Source of the DNA: Aurantimonadaceae bacterium
GTDB taxonomy: Bacteria; Pseudomonadota; Alphaproteobacteria; Rhizobiales; Rhizobiaceae
NCBI GenBank assembly: GCA_003232595.1
Contig: QIIJ01000623.1
Span: 1-6,997 of the forward strand
DNA: 6,997 nucleotides
Reading direction: 5' to 3'
The position numbers and the translations under genes were made by a program. How positions within the stretch are numbered: position 1 is the first letter of the stretch; each line of letters opens with the position of its first letter. Below are positions 1 to 5,413 of the stretch, in pieces. The notes under the pieces were generated by a model. It was not told where the DNA came from, ran no database searches, and saw only the letters and a list, made by a program, of their open reading frames with translations.

Positions 1-1268
1 CCTTTGGCGCAGGATATGTGGCAGAGGGCGGAAATGAAACCGGTAGCTGGATCAACAACATTGCAATTTATGCCAAGGGTGTGAGCTGGGGTCTGCCCAA
101 GACTCAGAATGACCCGGACAACATGGACGTTGGCAAGACCGGTGACGGCTTCTGGTTCCAGGGGCGGATGGTCGAGTCCGTTGGTAATATCGCTGCCAGC
201 GTGAACACGGGGTTCATCTATTTTACCCGCGGCAGCGAAACCCTCCCGTTCGACGCGGAAAATTTCGTGGTCCCGGATGCGCTTTATCTGGCAGATGGTA
301 ATTCAGTCAACGTAGCCCCGGTCCTGAGTTTCAGCGGCAATGAGGTTTTTGCGGCCAGAGCAGGTCTGCACGTGATTAAGAACAATCCCGACCAGGGCCA
401 CGACATACGCAGCGTATTTGAAGATTTTCTGGCCTGGAGTGTCAAGAGTGGTGCAGAATTTTCATATACTTCCAGCTACCTGATCAAGGATTTCGACATC
501 ATCGGCAAGGAAGGCACACCTTTCAGCGATGCGGAGACCGGTATCACCTTTGGCAACAATGTATTTGACATGACGATAGTCGGTGCCACGATTGAAGGCT
601 TTGAGGTCGGTATTGACCTGCTGAAGAATTTTGTTAGTTCGTCCAGACCAGCGCCGGAAGACTTTGACCTCACGGTCATCGACCCGACTTTCATCGATGT
701 TCTGCAATCCTATGTAAATTACGATCCCACCAACGATACGATCACTTCAGCTTCAGAACTTGACAGCCAGACGCCGGATATCCGCCTTGATGGTCCGCTG
801 ACCTATAAGGAGGGATATCCCGACCCGGAGGCGCGCGTTGTGGAAATCCAGGGTACCAAAGCTGACAGCCTAGGCGAAACACTTTTCCCAAATGGAACCG
901 ACAGCTTGGATTTGGACAAACAAGATGTGATCCGGCTGCTTGAAAATGACGGCTACTATACGACCAGTTCCGGGGAGAATTACTTTATGTTGGATCTGTA
1001 TTTCTCTGATCGCATGACCGGAGATATTTTTCTCGAGCGGCACCCGGTTTACCTTGATGATAATGTTCCCCTTGGGCATCCAGCCTTTGGCTATTCCGAG
1101 GCAGTATTTAATGGCGTCAAAGACCCCGATGAATTGGCTCTTCCTGAGATGGATGCGGCAATGTTGTGGGCGCAGCTTACCGACGGGAACGTGATCTATT
1201 CAGAAGAAGCCATTCTTATGGATCAGATTGATGACAATGCCATTTCGGAGCTTTCCTTTGGTATGTAG
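1..1268 (+). CDS. Right-handed beta-helix surface/secreted protein, CEMIP/G8-family-like (paralog A), C-terminal part
   Basis: The gene is cut at its 5' end by the window edge. The frame is open from base 3 and reads FGAGYVAEGGNETGSW, so the GTG at 18 is an internal valine and not a start; the stop is TAG at 1266-1268. About 420 residues are visible, rich in Asp, Asn, Gly and Thr with short beta-strand-like segments, as in secreted beta-helix proteins. Numbering the valine at base 18 as residue 1, residues 1-352 align with the minus-strand protein at 5406-6997. Shared blocks include NETGSW (6-11), GDGF-x3-GRMV (42-52), NEV-x6-GL (109-118), YTSSY-x2-KDFD (150-160), IEGF (192-195), DPT (222-224), GYYT (312-315) and SDRMT (330-334). 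Residues 353-416 are an acidic tail of unknown function. By extension from B, a CEMIP/TMEM2-like pectin-lyase fold is inferred; an enzymatic role is not shown. Any signal peptide lies outside the window. An alternative is a purely structural or glycan-binding adhesin. Confidence 0.75.
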   Translation, partial: FGAGYVAEGGNETGSWINNIAIYAKGVSWGLPKTQNDPDNMDVGKTGDGFWFQGRMVESVGNIAASVNTGFIYFTRGSETLPFDAENFVVPDALYLADGNSVNVAPVLSFSGNEVFAARAGLHVIKNNPDQGHDIRSVFEDFLAWSVKSGAEFSYTSSYLIKDFDIIGKEGTPFSDAETGITFGNNVFDMTIVGATIEGFEVGIDLLKNFVSSSRPAPEDFDLTVIDPTFIDVLQSYVNYDPTNDTITSASELDSQTPDIRLDGPLTYKEGYPDPEARVVEIQGTKADSLGETLFPNGTDSLDLDKQDVIRLLENDGYYTTSSGENYFMLDLYFSDRMTGDIFLERHPVYLDDNVPLGHPAFGYSEAVFNGVKDPDELALPEMDAAMLWAQLTDGNVIYSEEAILMDQIDDNAISELSFGM

Positions 1269-1277
1269 ACAGCCTGT

Positions 1278-1296
1278 TTCTGGCGGGGTCCCAGAA
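1278..1296 (+). terminator. Possible stem-loop after paralog A
   Basis: TTCTGG (1278-1283) and CCAGAA (1291-1296) are perfect 6-base inverted arms around a 7-base loop, starting 10 bases after the stop codon of paralog A. No T-run follows (the next bases are gggattta), so this is not a canonical Rho-independent terminator. It could be a 3'-end stabilising hairpin or chance. Confidence 0.25.
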
Positions 1297-1390
1297 GGGA
1301 TTTAGCCAAAAAGCTGTGTCTCTCAAGGCCTGTGTGTGGTCACTCGGGGACAGTTGCGGTGTCTGAGCCCGGTATAAGCTATCATTATTT

Positions 1391-1420
1391 TCCTTCCAAG
1401 TTTATGCAAAACAGGAAGGG
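1391..1420 (+). promoter_or_regulatory. Possible hairpin that masks a Shine-Dalgarno-like sequence upstream of the first glycosyltransferase
   Basis: CCTTCC (1392-1397) is perfectly complementary to GGAAGG (1414-1419), with a 16-base loop; a U-G wobble (1391/1420) can extend it to 7 pairs. The 3' arm lies in AGGAAGGG (1413-1420), the strongest Shine-Dalgarno-like run in this leader. The run is 12 bases from a TTG at 1433 and 33 bases from the preferred ATG at 1454, so its link to that gene is uncertain. If used, the stem would hide the ribosome site. This is inference from pairing alone. Confidence 0.25.
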
Positions 1421-1453
1421 CTGTCTGGCATTTTGTCTTGGCAAGCGAAAAAT

Positions 1454-2269
1454 ATGATTAGCGTAATAGTTCCGGCCAACAACGAAGAGGCCTATATAGC
1501 AGCCTGCCTAGAGGCCATACTCGCTCAGGAAACTGCCAGAGCCGTAGAGGTGGTCGTTGCCGCCAATGGCTGTACGGACCGGACCTTGGACATTGTGCTT
1601 AGCTATCGGATGCGATTTTCAGAAAGAGGTTGGGTACTGAAGCTACTTGATATTGAAAAGCCCGGAAAACCCAATGCGCTTAACAGTGCCGATGCCGCGG
1701 CTTCGGGCGCTGAGAGAATTTATCTTGATGCAGATGTCATCATGAGCCCAACCCTGGTCGAGGAAATCGCTGCAGCGCTTGAGTTGAATCGCCCAGTCTA
1801 TGCCAGTGGCCGGATGAGAATAGCGGCAGCTAAAAGCTGGGCGACACGGGCCTATGGGCGGATCTGGGCCAGGTTGCCTTTCGTGACACAGGGTGTTCCT
1901 GGGGCAGGCTTGTTCGCGGTGAATGCTGCGGCGCGTGCCCGTTGGGAAAGCTTTCCCGAGATCATTTCGGATGATACCTATGTGCGACTGAAATTTGCGC
2001 CAGAAGAACGGGTCCTGGTTGAAGCCTTTTATGAATGGCCTTTGGTTGAAGGAATTGCGGCGTTGGTCCGGGTGAGGCGGCGACAGAACCGTGGCGTGGA
2101 GGAGGTGTACAAATTTTACCCTGAACTTATGGAAAATAAAGAGAAAAATAGCCTAACTGTGGGCCAGGCTGGAGGAATTGCTTTTGCCGATCCCCTCGGG
2201 TTTTTGGTCTATGCCGGAGTATCGGTTGTTCAAACCGGGGCGGGGAATACCTGGAGCCGGGGAAGATAA
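1454..2269 (+). CDS. Family 2 glycosyltransferase (GT-A fold)
   Basis: A predicted cytoplasmic or membrane-associated transferase moving a sugar from a nucleotide-sugar donor to a growing glycan; neither donor nor acceptor can be read from the sequence. The 271-residue product starts with the classic GT2 first strand ISVIVPANNEEAYI (2-15), followed by ANGCTDRT (37-44), GKPNALN (71-77) and the metal-binding DxD as YLDADV (90-95). The acceptor-side acidic pair is in ISDDTY (171-176), and a basic RVRRRQNRG stretch (206-214) fits the Q/RxxRW region. A mildly hydrophobic segment (243-260) near the C-terminus may associate with the membrane. The ATG at 1454 is chosen because GT2 proteins begin just before this strand; a TTG at 1433 in the same frame would add 7 residues. 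The Shine-Dalgarno at the ATG is weak. The stop codon overlaps the ATG of the next small ORF (TAATG). It is probably the first gene of a plus-strand operon. The family is clear, the specificity unknown. Confidence 0.85.
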   Translation: MISVIVPANNEEAYIAACLEAILAQETARAVEVVVAANGCTDRTLDIVLSYRMRFSERGWVLKLLDIEKPGKPNALNSADAAASGAERIYLDADVIMSPTLVEEIAAALELNRPVYASGRMRIAAAKSWATRAYGRIWARLPFVTQGVPGAGLFAVNAAARARWESFPEIISDDTYVRLKFAPEERVLVEAFYEWPLVEGIAALVRVRRRQNRGVEEVYKFYPELMENKEKNSLTVGQAGGIAFADPLGFLVYAGVSVVQTGAGNTWSRGR

Positions 2270-2391
2270 TGTCGGCCTTGATAGGTTCAGTTCATAAAGC
2301 TGCGCTGGAAAAATGTGGCGGTCGCCTGGAATCGTTGGAAAAGGCTGCCGAACCCAACAAGGCTGTCGTAATTACGCTTTCTGAGAAATGA
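2269..2391 (+). CDS. Possible small protein (40 aa), unrecognised
   Basis: The ATG at 2269 shares its A with the TAA stop of the preceding glycosyltransferase (TAATG), an arrangement typical of translational coupling. Purine-rich GGGGAAG (2259-2265) lies just upstream but only 3 bases from the ATG; GGAG at 2253-2256 is 12 bases away. The frame stays open for 40 codons and stops at TGA 2389-2391, 14 bases before the next glycosyltransferase ATG. The product is soluble-looking and rich in Ala, Lys and Glu (middle part KAALEKCGGRLESLEKAAE), with helix-favouring composition, one Cys, and no membrane segment or signal peptide. I recognise no family. It could be a genuine coupled small protein, the eroded start of a lost gene, or a chance ORF filling the 136-base gap between two glycosyltransferases. 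Confidence 0.35.
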   Translation: MSALIGSVHKAALEKCGGRLESLEKAAEPNKAVVITLSEK

Positions 2392-2405
2392 CTTCCGAGT
2401 GAAAC

Positions 2406-3395
2406 ATGAGCAGAAATATTCCGATTAGTTCACGTAGTAATCCAACCGGTGTCGTCATTATCGGGCGCAACGAAGGGCAGCGTTTGGCCCGTGCTTTGGT
2501 GGCGGCAAAGAAACAAGCCGATGTGATTGTATATGTCGACAGCGGTTCGGATGACGGCAGTCAAGAACTGGCGCGATCCCATGCGGCAGATGTGATTGAT
2601 CTTGATGTCAGCCAGCCTTTTACTGCGGCCCGTGCCCGCAACACCGGGCTGGCCCTGTTGACGGACCGTGCCCAGGTTCCTGAATATGTTCAATTCATTG
2701 ATGGAGATTGCGAACTGCAACCCGGCTGGATTGAGACCGCACGGGTTTTTCTGGATACGCATACAAAAGCAGCCGTCGCCTGTGGTCGGCGGCGGGAAAG
2801 ATTTCCCGAGGCAAGCGTTTACAATAGGCTGATCGATCAGGAATGGGATACGCCGACCGGCGAGGCACTGGCCTGTGGCGGTGATGCGTTGATGCGCATT
2901 GAAGCCCTAAAGTCTGTCGGCGGGTTCAATGCCAGCATGATTGCTGGCGAAGAGCCGGAGCTGTGCATCAGATTGCGCCAGGCTGGCTGGACGATCTGGC
3001 GACTGGATACGGAAATGACGCTGCACGATGCGGACATACACCGGCTTTCACAATGGTGGCGGCGCAATCGTCGTGCCGGTCATGCCTTTGCTGAAGGCGC
3101 TACCCTGCACGGTCGCGGTGAAGACCGCCACAATGTCCGGCCGATCAAATCAATCCTGTTCTGGGGACTGGTCCTGCCATTGGCCACGGTGCTTGGCGCG
3201 CTTTTGGTTTCGCCATGGGTCGGGGCGCTGATCCTGGCCTGGCCAGCCCAGATCATTCGCATGGCCCGCCGGGAAAAAGACTGGGTTCGGGCATTCTTTC
3301 TGTCACTCGGCAAATTCCCGGAAATGCAGGGGATATTGGACTATGTGTTCGGCCGCCTGCGTGGGCGCCGCCGGGGTCTGATTGAATACAAATAG
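2406..3395 (+). CDS. Family 2 glycosyltransferase with C-terminal membrane segment
   Basis: A 329-residue GT-A-fold glycosyltransferase. After a short polar N-terminus, the first strand and nucleotide site read GVVIIGRNEGQRL (15-27), then VDSGSDDGS (44-52). AARARNTGL (74-82) matches the usual R-x-x-G-x helix, and FIDGDCEL (97-104) carries the DxD metal site. GGDALM (158-163) and the acidic GEEPELCIRLRQAGW (181-195) match the acceptor/base region. Basic QWWRRNRRAGHAF (216-228) fits the Q/RxxRW element. Residues 249-280 are strongly hydrophobic and can form one long or two short membrane spans, followed by a positively charged tail, so it is probably attached to the inner membrane facing the cytoplasm. 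The ATG at 2406 is the first in frame; upstream GAGTGA (2397-2402) is a poor, close Shine-Dalgarno, consistent with coupled translation. Its role in building a surface glycan comes from context; substrates are unknown. Confidence 0.87.
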   Translation: MSRNIPISSRSNPTGVVIIGRNEGQRLARALVAAKKQADVIVYVDSGSDDGSQELARSHAADVIDLDVSQPFTAARARNTGLALLTDRAQVPEYVQFIDGDCELQPGWIETARVFLDTHTKAAVACGRRRERFPEASVYNRLIDQEWDTPTGEALACGGDALMRIEALKSVGGFNASMIAGEEPELCIRLRQAGWTIWRLDTEMTLHDADIHRLSQWWRRNRRAGHAFAEGATLHGRGEDRHNVRPIKSILFWGLVLPLATVLGALLVSPWVGALILAWPAQIIRMARREKDWVRAFFLSLGKFPEMQGILDYVFGRLRGRRRGLIEYK

Positions 3396-3597
3396 GTTTG
3401 GTCACCAAATATGCTGGCCCCGCATCACGGGCTGTTGTGTAAAATCAACACGTTAACATGTATCTGCCCGACAGGAACTGCAATTCATGCAAAATTCCGG
3501 TCCCTAGCCTATATGCTCTGGTGATGGCCCAGAATCAGACTGATATTTTGCACATCCTGTCGAAGGGTCCAAAGAAAAGTTCTGCGGATTTGTAACG
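3396..3597 (+). other. 202-base intergenic gap with small inverted repeats
   Basis: No credible gene is seen. Just after the preceding stop is TTTGGTCACCAAA (3397-3409), a perfect 6-base inverted repeat around one base. GCCC (3417-3420) and GGGC (3429-3432) could pair as a weak hairpin without a T-run. TGTTG and CAACA flank an A/T-rich spacer near 3433-3450. I could not find a convincing -35/-10 pair. The gap may separate two transcription units or hold an internal promoter, but the sequence alone does not decide this. Confidence 0.35.
3397..3409. repeat. Short palindrome TTTGG(T)C(A)CCAAA
   Basis: Arms TTTGGT (3397-3402) and ACCAAA (3404-3409) are perfect inverted repeats around C3403, directly after the TAG stop at 3393-3395. 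The length is in the range of a dimeric regulator's operator, but one copy with no recognisable promoter beside it could be chance. Confidence 0.3.
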
Positions 3598-4572
3598 ATG
3601 ACCAGCAAGATTGCTATCTCGATCATCAACTTTCGCACTGCCGAGTTGACGCAGAAATGTGTCCTCTCTGTATTGCAGGACTTGAAAGATATCGACGGGC
3701 AGATCGTGATCGTCGACAATCAATCGGGGGACGGGTCTGCCGATATTATTCAGGACTGGATCGAGGCCCAGGAAACAAAGTGCATCACACTGATCAGATC
3801 GCCAATGAATTCGGGGTTTTCAGGTGGCCATAATCAGGGGATAGCCGCATGCGACGCCGAGTTCTATCTGGTCCTGAATTCAGACGCCCTACTTCAGCCG
3901 GGATTTCTGAAATCCATAATAGCAACGGCCGAGACTAACCCCAGGACCGGATTGGTGGCACCGGTCCTCAGCTATCAGGATGGCACGGTTCAAAGCAGCT
4001 GTTTCAGGTTCCACAGTCCGGCAAGCGAAATAATCCGAAGTGCCAAGACCGGTTTTGTCACGCGCCTGTTCAGCAAGTACCACATCGATCTGGGAACAGA
4101 CCCTGCACCTGGCGATATCGATTGGGCAAGCTTTGCCTGTATCCTGCTGCGTGCCAATACAATCAAAGCCATTGGCCCAATGGACGAAGGCTACTTCCTT
4201 TATTTTGAAGATGCTGAATATTGTCTGCGCGCCAAACGGGCGGGTTGGCATATCCGGCAGGACCGGCAGGCCCATGCCATCCACCACCGTGGCGGCAGCG
4301 GACCCGTCCAAGGACTTGCCCGTGCCAGCAAAAGACTGCCGGCCTATTACTACAGCTCTCGCACACGTTTTTTGTATCAGGCCCATGGCTATGCGGGCCT
4401 TATGATGGCCAATCTGGGCTGGTATATGGGCCGCGGGCTGGCTGTGTTGCGGTATCTTATCGCACGTCCAACCACACCGATGAATGCTCGCGAGTTTCGC
4501 GATATCTGGATCAACGCTTTTAATCCACTTGGCCCGTCCCGGGCACCGGAGGCATCACATGAGTCTGCCTGA
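3598..4572 (+). CDS. Family 2 glycosyltransferase, rhamnosyltransferase (WbbL/RfbF)-like
   Basis: A 324-residue GT-A-fold transferase of the type that adds rhamnose or a related sugar in O-antigen and exopolysaccharide assembly; the actual sugar is not shown. Motifs in order are AISIINFRT (6-14), IVDNQSGDGS (38-47), MNSGFSGGHNQG (70-81), and LVLNSDALL (91-99), in which NSD stands in the DxD position as is common in this subgroup. IDWASFACILLRA (174-186) and YFLYFEDAEYCLRAKRAGW (199-217) form the acceptor side, with the acidic pair at 204-205, and HHRGGS (229-234) follows. The C-terminal part holds aromatic and hydrophobic stretches (about 258-300) that may sit on the membrane. The ATG at 3598 is the first possible start after an in-frame stop at 3541-3543 and has no clear Shine-Dalgarno. 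Its last 14 bases overlap the sulfotransferase start, so the two are translationally linked. The family assignment is strong. Confidence 0.88.
   Translation: MTSKIAISIINFRTAELTQKCVLSVLQDLKDIDGQIVIVDNQSGDGSADIIQDWIEAQETKCITLIRSPMNSGFSGGHNQGIAACDAEFYLVLNSDALLQPGFLKSIIATAETNPRTGLVAPVLSYQDGTVQSSCFRFHSPASEIIRSAKTGFVTRLFSKYHIDLGTDPAPGDIDWASFACILLRANTIKAIGPMDEGYFLYFEDAEYCLRAKRAGWHIRQDRQAHAIHHRGGSGPVQGLARASKRLPAYYYSSRTRFLYQAHGYAGLMMANLGWYMGRGLAVLRYLIARPTTPMNAREFRDIWINAFNPLGPSRAPEASHESA
4548..4552 (+). promoter_or_regulatory. Ribosome binding site of the sulfotransferase
   Basis: GGAGG lies 6 bases before the ATG at 4559, the best-placed Shine-Dalgarno in the window. It decides the start: upstream in-frame codons from 4484 are only the shadow of the overlapping glycosyltransferase, and the family's PAPS loop begins right after MSLPDF. 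Confidence 0.75.
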
Positions 4573-5413
4573 CTTTCTGATCATCGGCTCAATGAAATGC
4601 GGAACCTCTACGCTGCAGTCACAGCTCGAGGCGCAGCCCGGGATATTCATGACGACGCCGAAGGAGCCAAATTTCTTTTCGGATGACCGCAATTACGCCA
4701 AGGGCTTCGGATGGTATTCCAGTCTGTTCTCGGATGCGAATTCCGGCGATCTTAAGGGCGAGGCCAGCACACATTATACAAAACTGCCAACCTATCCCAA
4801 AACCCTGGATCGGATGAAGGCGGTGCTGAAAAATCCAAAACTGGTCTATATCATCCGCAATCCGGTTGAACGGGCTATGTCCCATTACATTCATGAATGG
4901 ACTGAGGCGCGTATGGGCAATGATCCGGTCGAAGCCCTGAACACACATCGCGAACTTGTCGATTATGGTCGCTATGCGATGCAAATTACTCCGTTTATCA
5001 ACGAAGTCGGGCTCGAGAACATACTGCTGAGCAGCCTGGAGCAGTTGAAGGAGGACCCAGAGGGCGAGCTACAAAAAATCGTTCGGTTTATAGGACTAAA
5101 ACATGCGGTCCACTGGCATGATGAGATAGGCGCCCAGAATGTCTCATCCGAGCGGATCCGCCGCTTTCCATTGCAAAATATCTTTGTCGACAGTTCTCCC
5201 GCCCGGGTTTTGCGCCAAACCTTCGTTCCAAAATTTATTCGCACGAAAATCAGGCAAGCCCGGTCAATCAGAAAACGGCCGCACTTACCTGACCAGTTGC
5301 GCCGCAAACTGGAAACGGTGTTTCTGCAGGACCGTGCAGAACTTGCGCGGATCTTTCCAGGCCACCCCGCGCTGTCCCTCTGTTATCCAAGTACCGCGAC
5401 TGGCACTAGCTGA
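4559..5413 (+). CDS. PAPS-dependent sulfotransferase (heparan-sulfate/NDST-type Sulfotransfer fold)
   Basis: Predicted to transfer sulfate from 3'-phosphoadenylylsulfate (PAPS) to an acceptor, here probably a glycan. The 284-residue length is normal for a single-domain enzyme. The N-terminus DFLIIGSMKCGTSTL (5-19) is the 5'-phosphosulfate loop, with Lys13 as the expected catalytic lysine. KEPNFF (35-40) is the typical acidic/aromatic motif of the heparan-sulfate sulfotransferase branch, GEAS (67-70) follows, and YIIRNPVERAMSHY (97-110) is the 3'-phosphate site, with Arg100 and Ser108 as the usual ligands. No signal peptide or membrane anchor is seen, so action in the cytoplasm on an intermediate or nucleotide-linked acceptor is likely. 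It overlaps the upstream glycosyltransferase by 14 bases and the minus-strand gene by 8 bases. The C-terminal part (about 190-250) is basic, which could help bind an anionic substrate. Sulfation of a protein or small metabolite remains possible; the acceptor is inferred from the neighbours. Confidence 0.88.
   Translation: MSLPDFLIIGSMKCGTSTLQSQLEAQPGIFMTTPKEPNFFSDDRNYAKGFGWYSSLFSDANSGDLKGEASTHYTKLPTYPKTLDRMKAVLKNPKLVYIIRNPVERAMSHYIHEWTEARMGNDPVEALNTHRELVDYGRYAMQITPFINEVGLENILLSSLEQLKEDPEGELQKIVRFIGLKHAVHWHDEIGAQNVSSERIRRFPLQNIFVDSSPARVLRQTFVPKFIRTKIRQARSIRKRPHLPDQLRRKLETVFLQDRAELARIFPGHPALSLCYPSTATGTS

Noticed and set aside
18..20. GTG as the real start of paralog A
   Set aside because: The frame is open to the window edge, and the residues before it (FGAGY) align with FGAAF inside paralog B, so the gene continues upstream.
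1345..1375. Promoter with TTGCGG and TATAAG before the first glycosyltransferase
   Set aside because: The spacer between the two hexamers is only about 13 bases, too short for a standard sigma-70 promoter, and other pairings are worse.
3889..4386. 165-codon minus-strand ORF inside the third glycosyltransferase
   Set aside because: The plus strand here carries the DxD-like, EDAEYC and HHRGGS motifs of a real glycosyltransferase; the minus-strand product shows no family features.
4040..4523. Plus-strand ORFs in the other two frames of the third glycosyltransferase
   Set aside because: They are out-of-frame shadows with proline/cysteine-rich, domain-free products.
4484..4558. Longer N-terminus for the sulfotransferase
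   Set aside because: The extension overlaps glycosyltransferase codons, adds residues not expected before the PAPS loop, and ignores the well-spaced GGAGG before the ATG at 4559.
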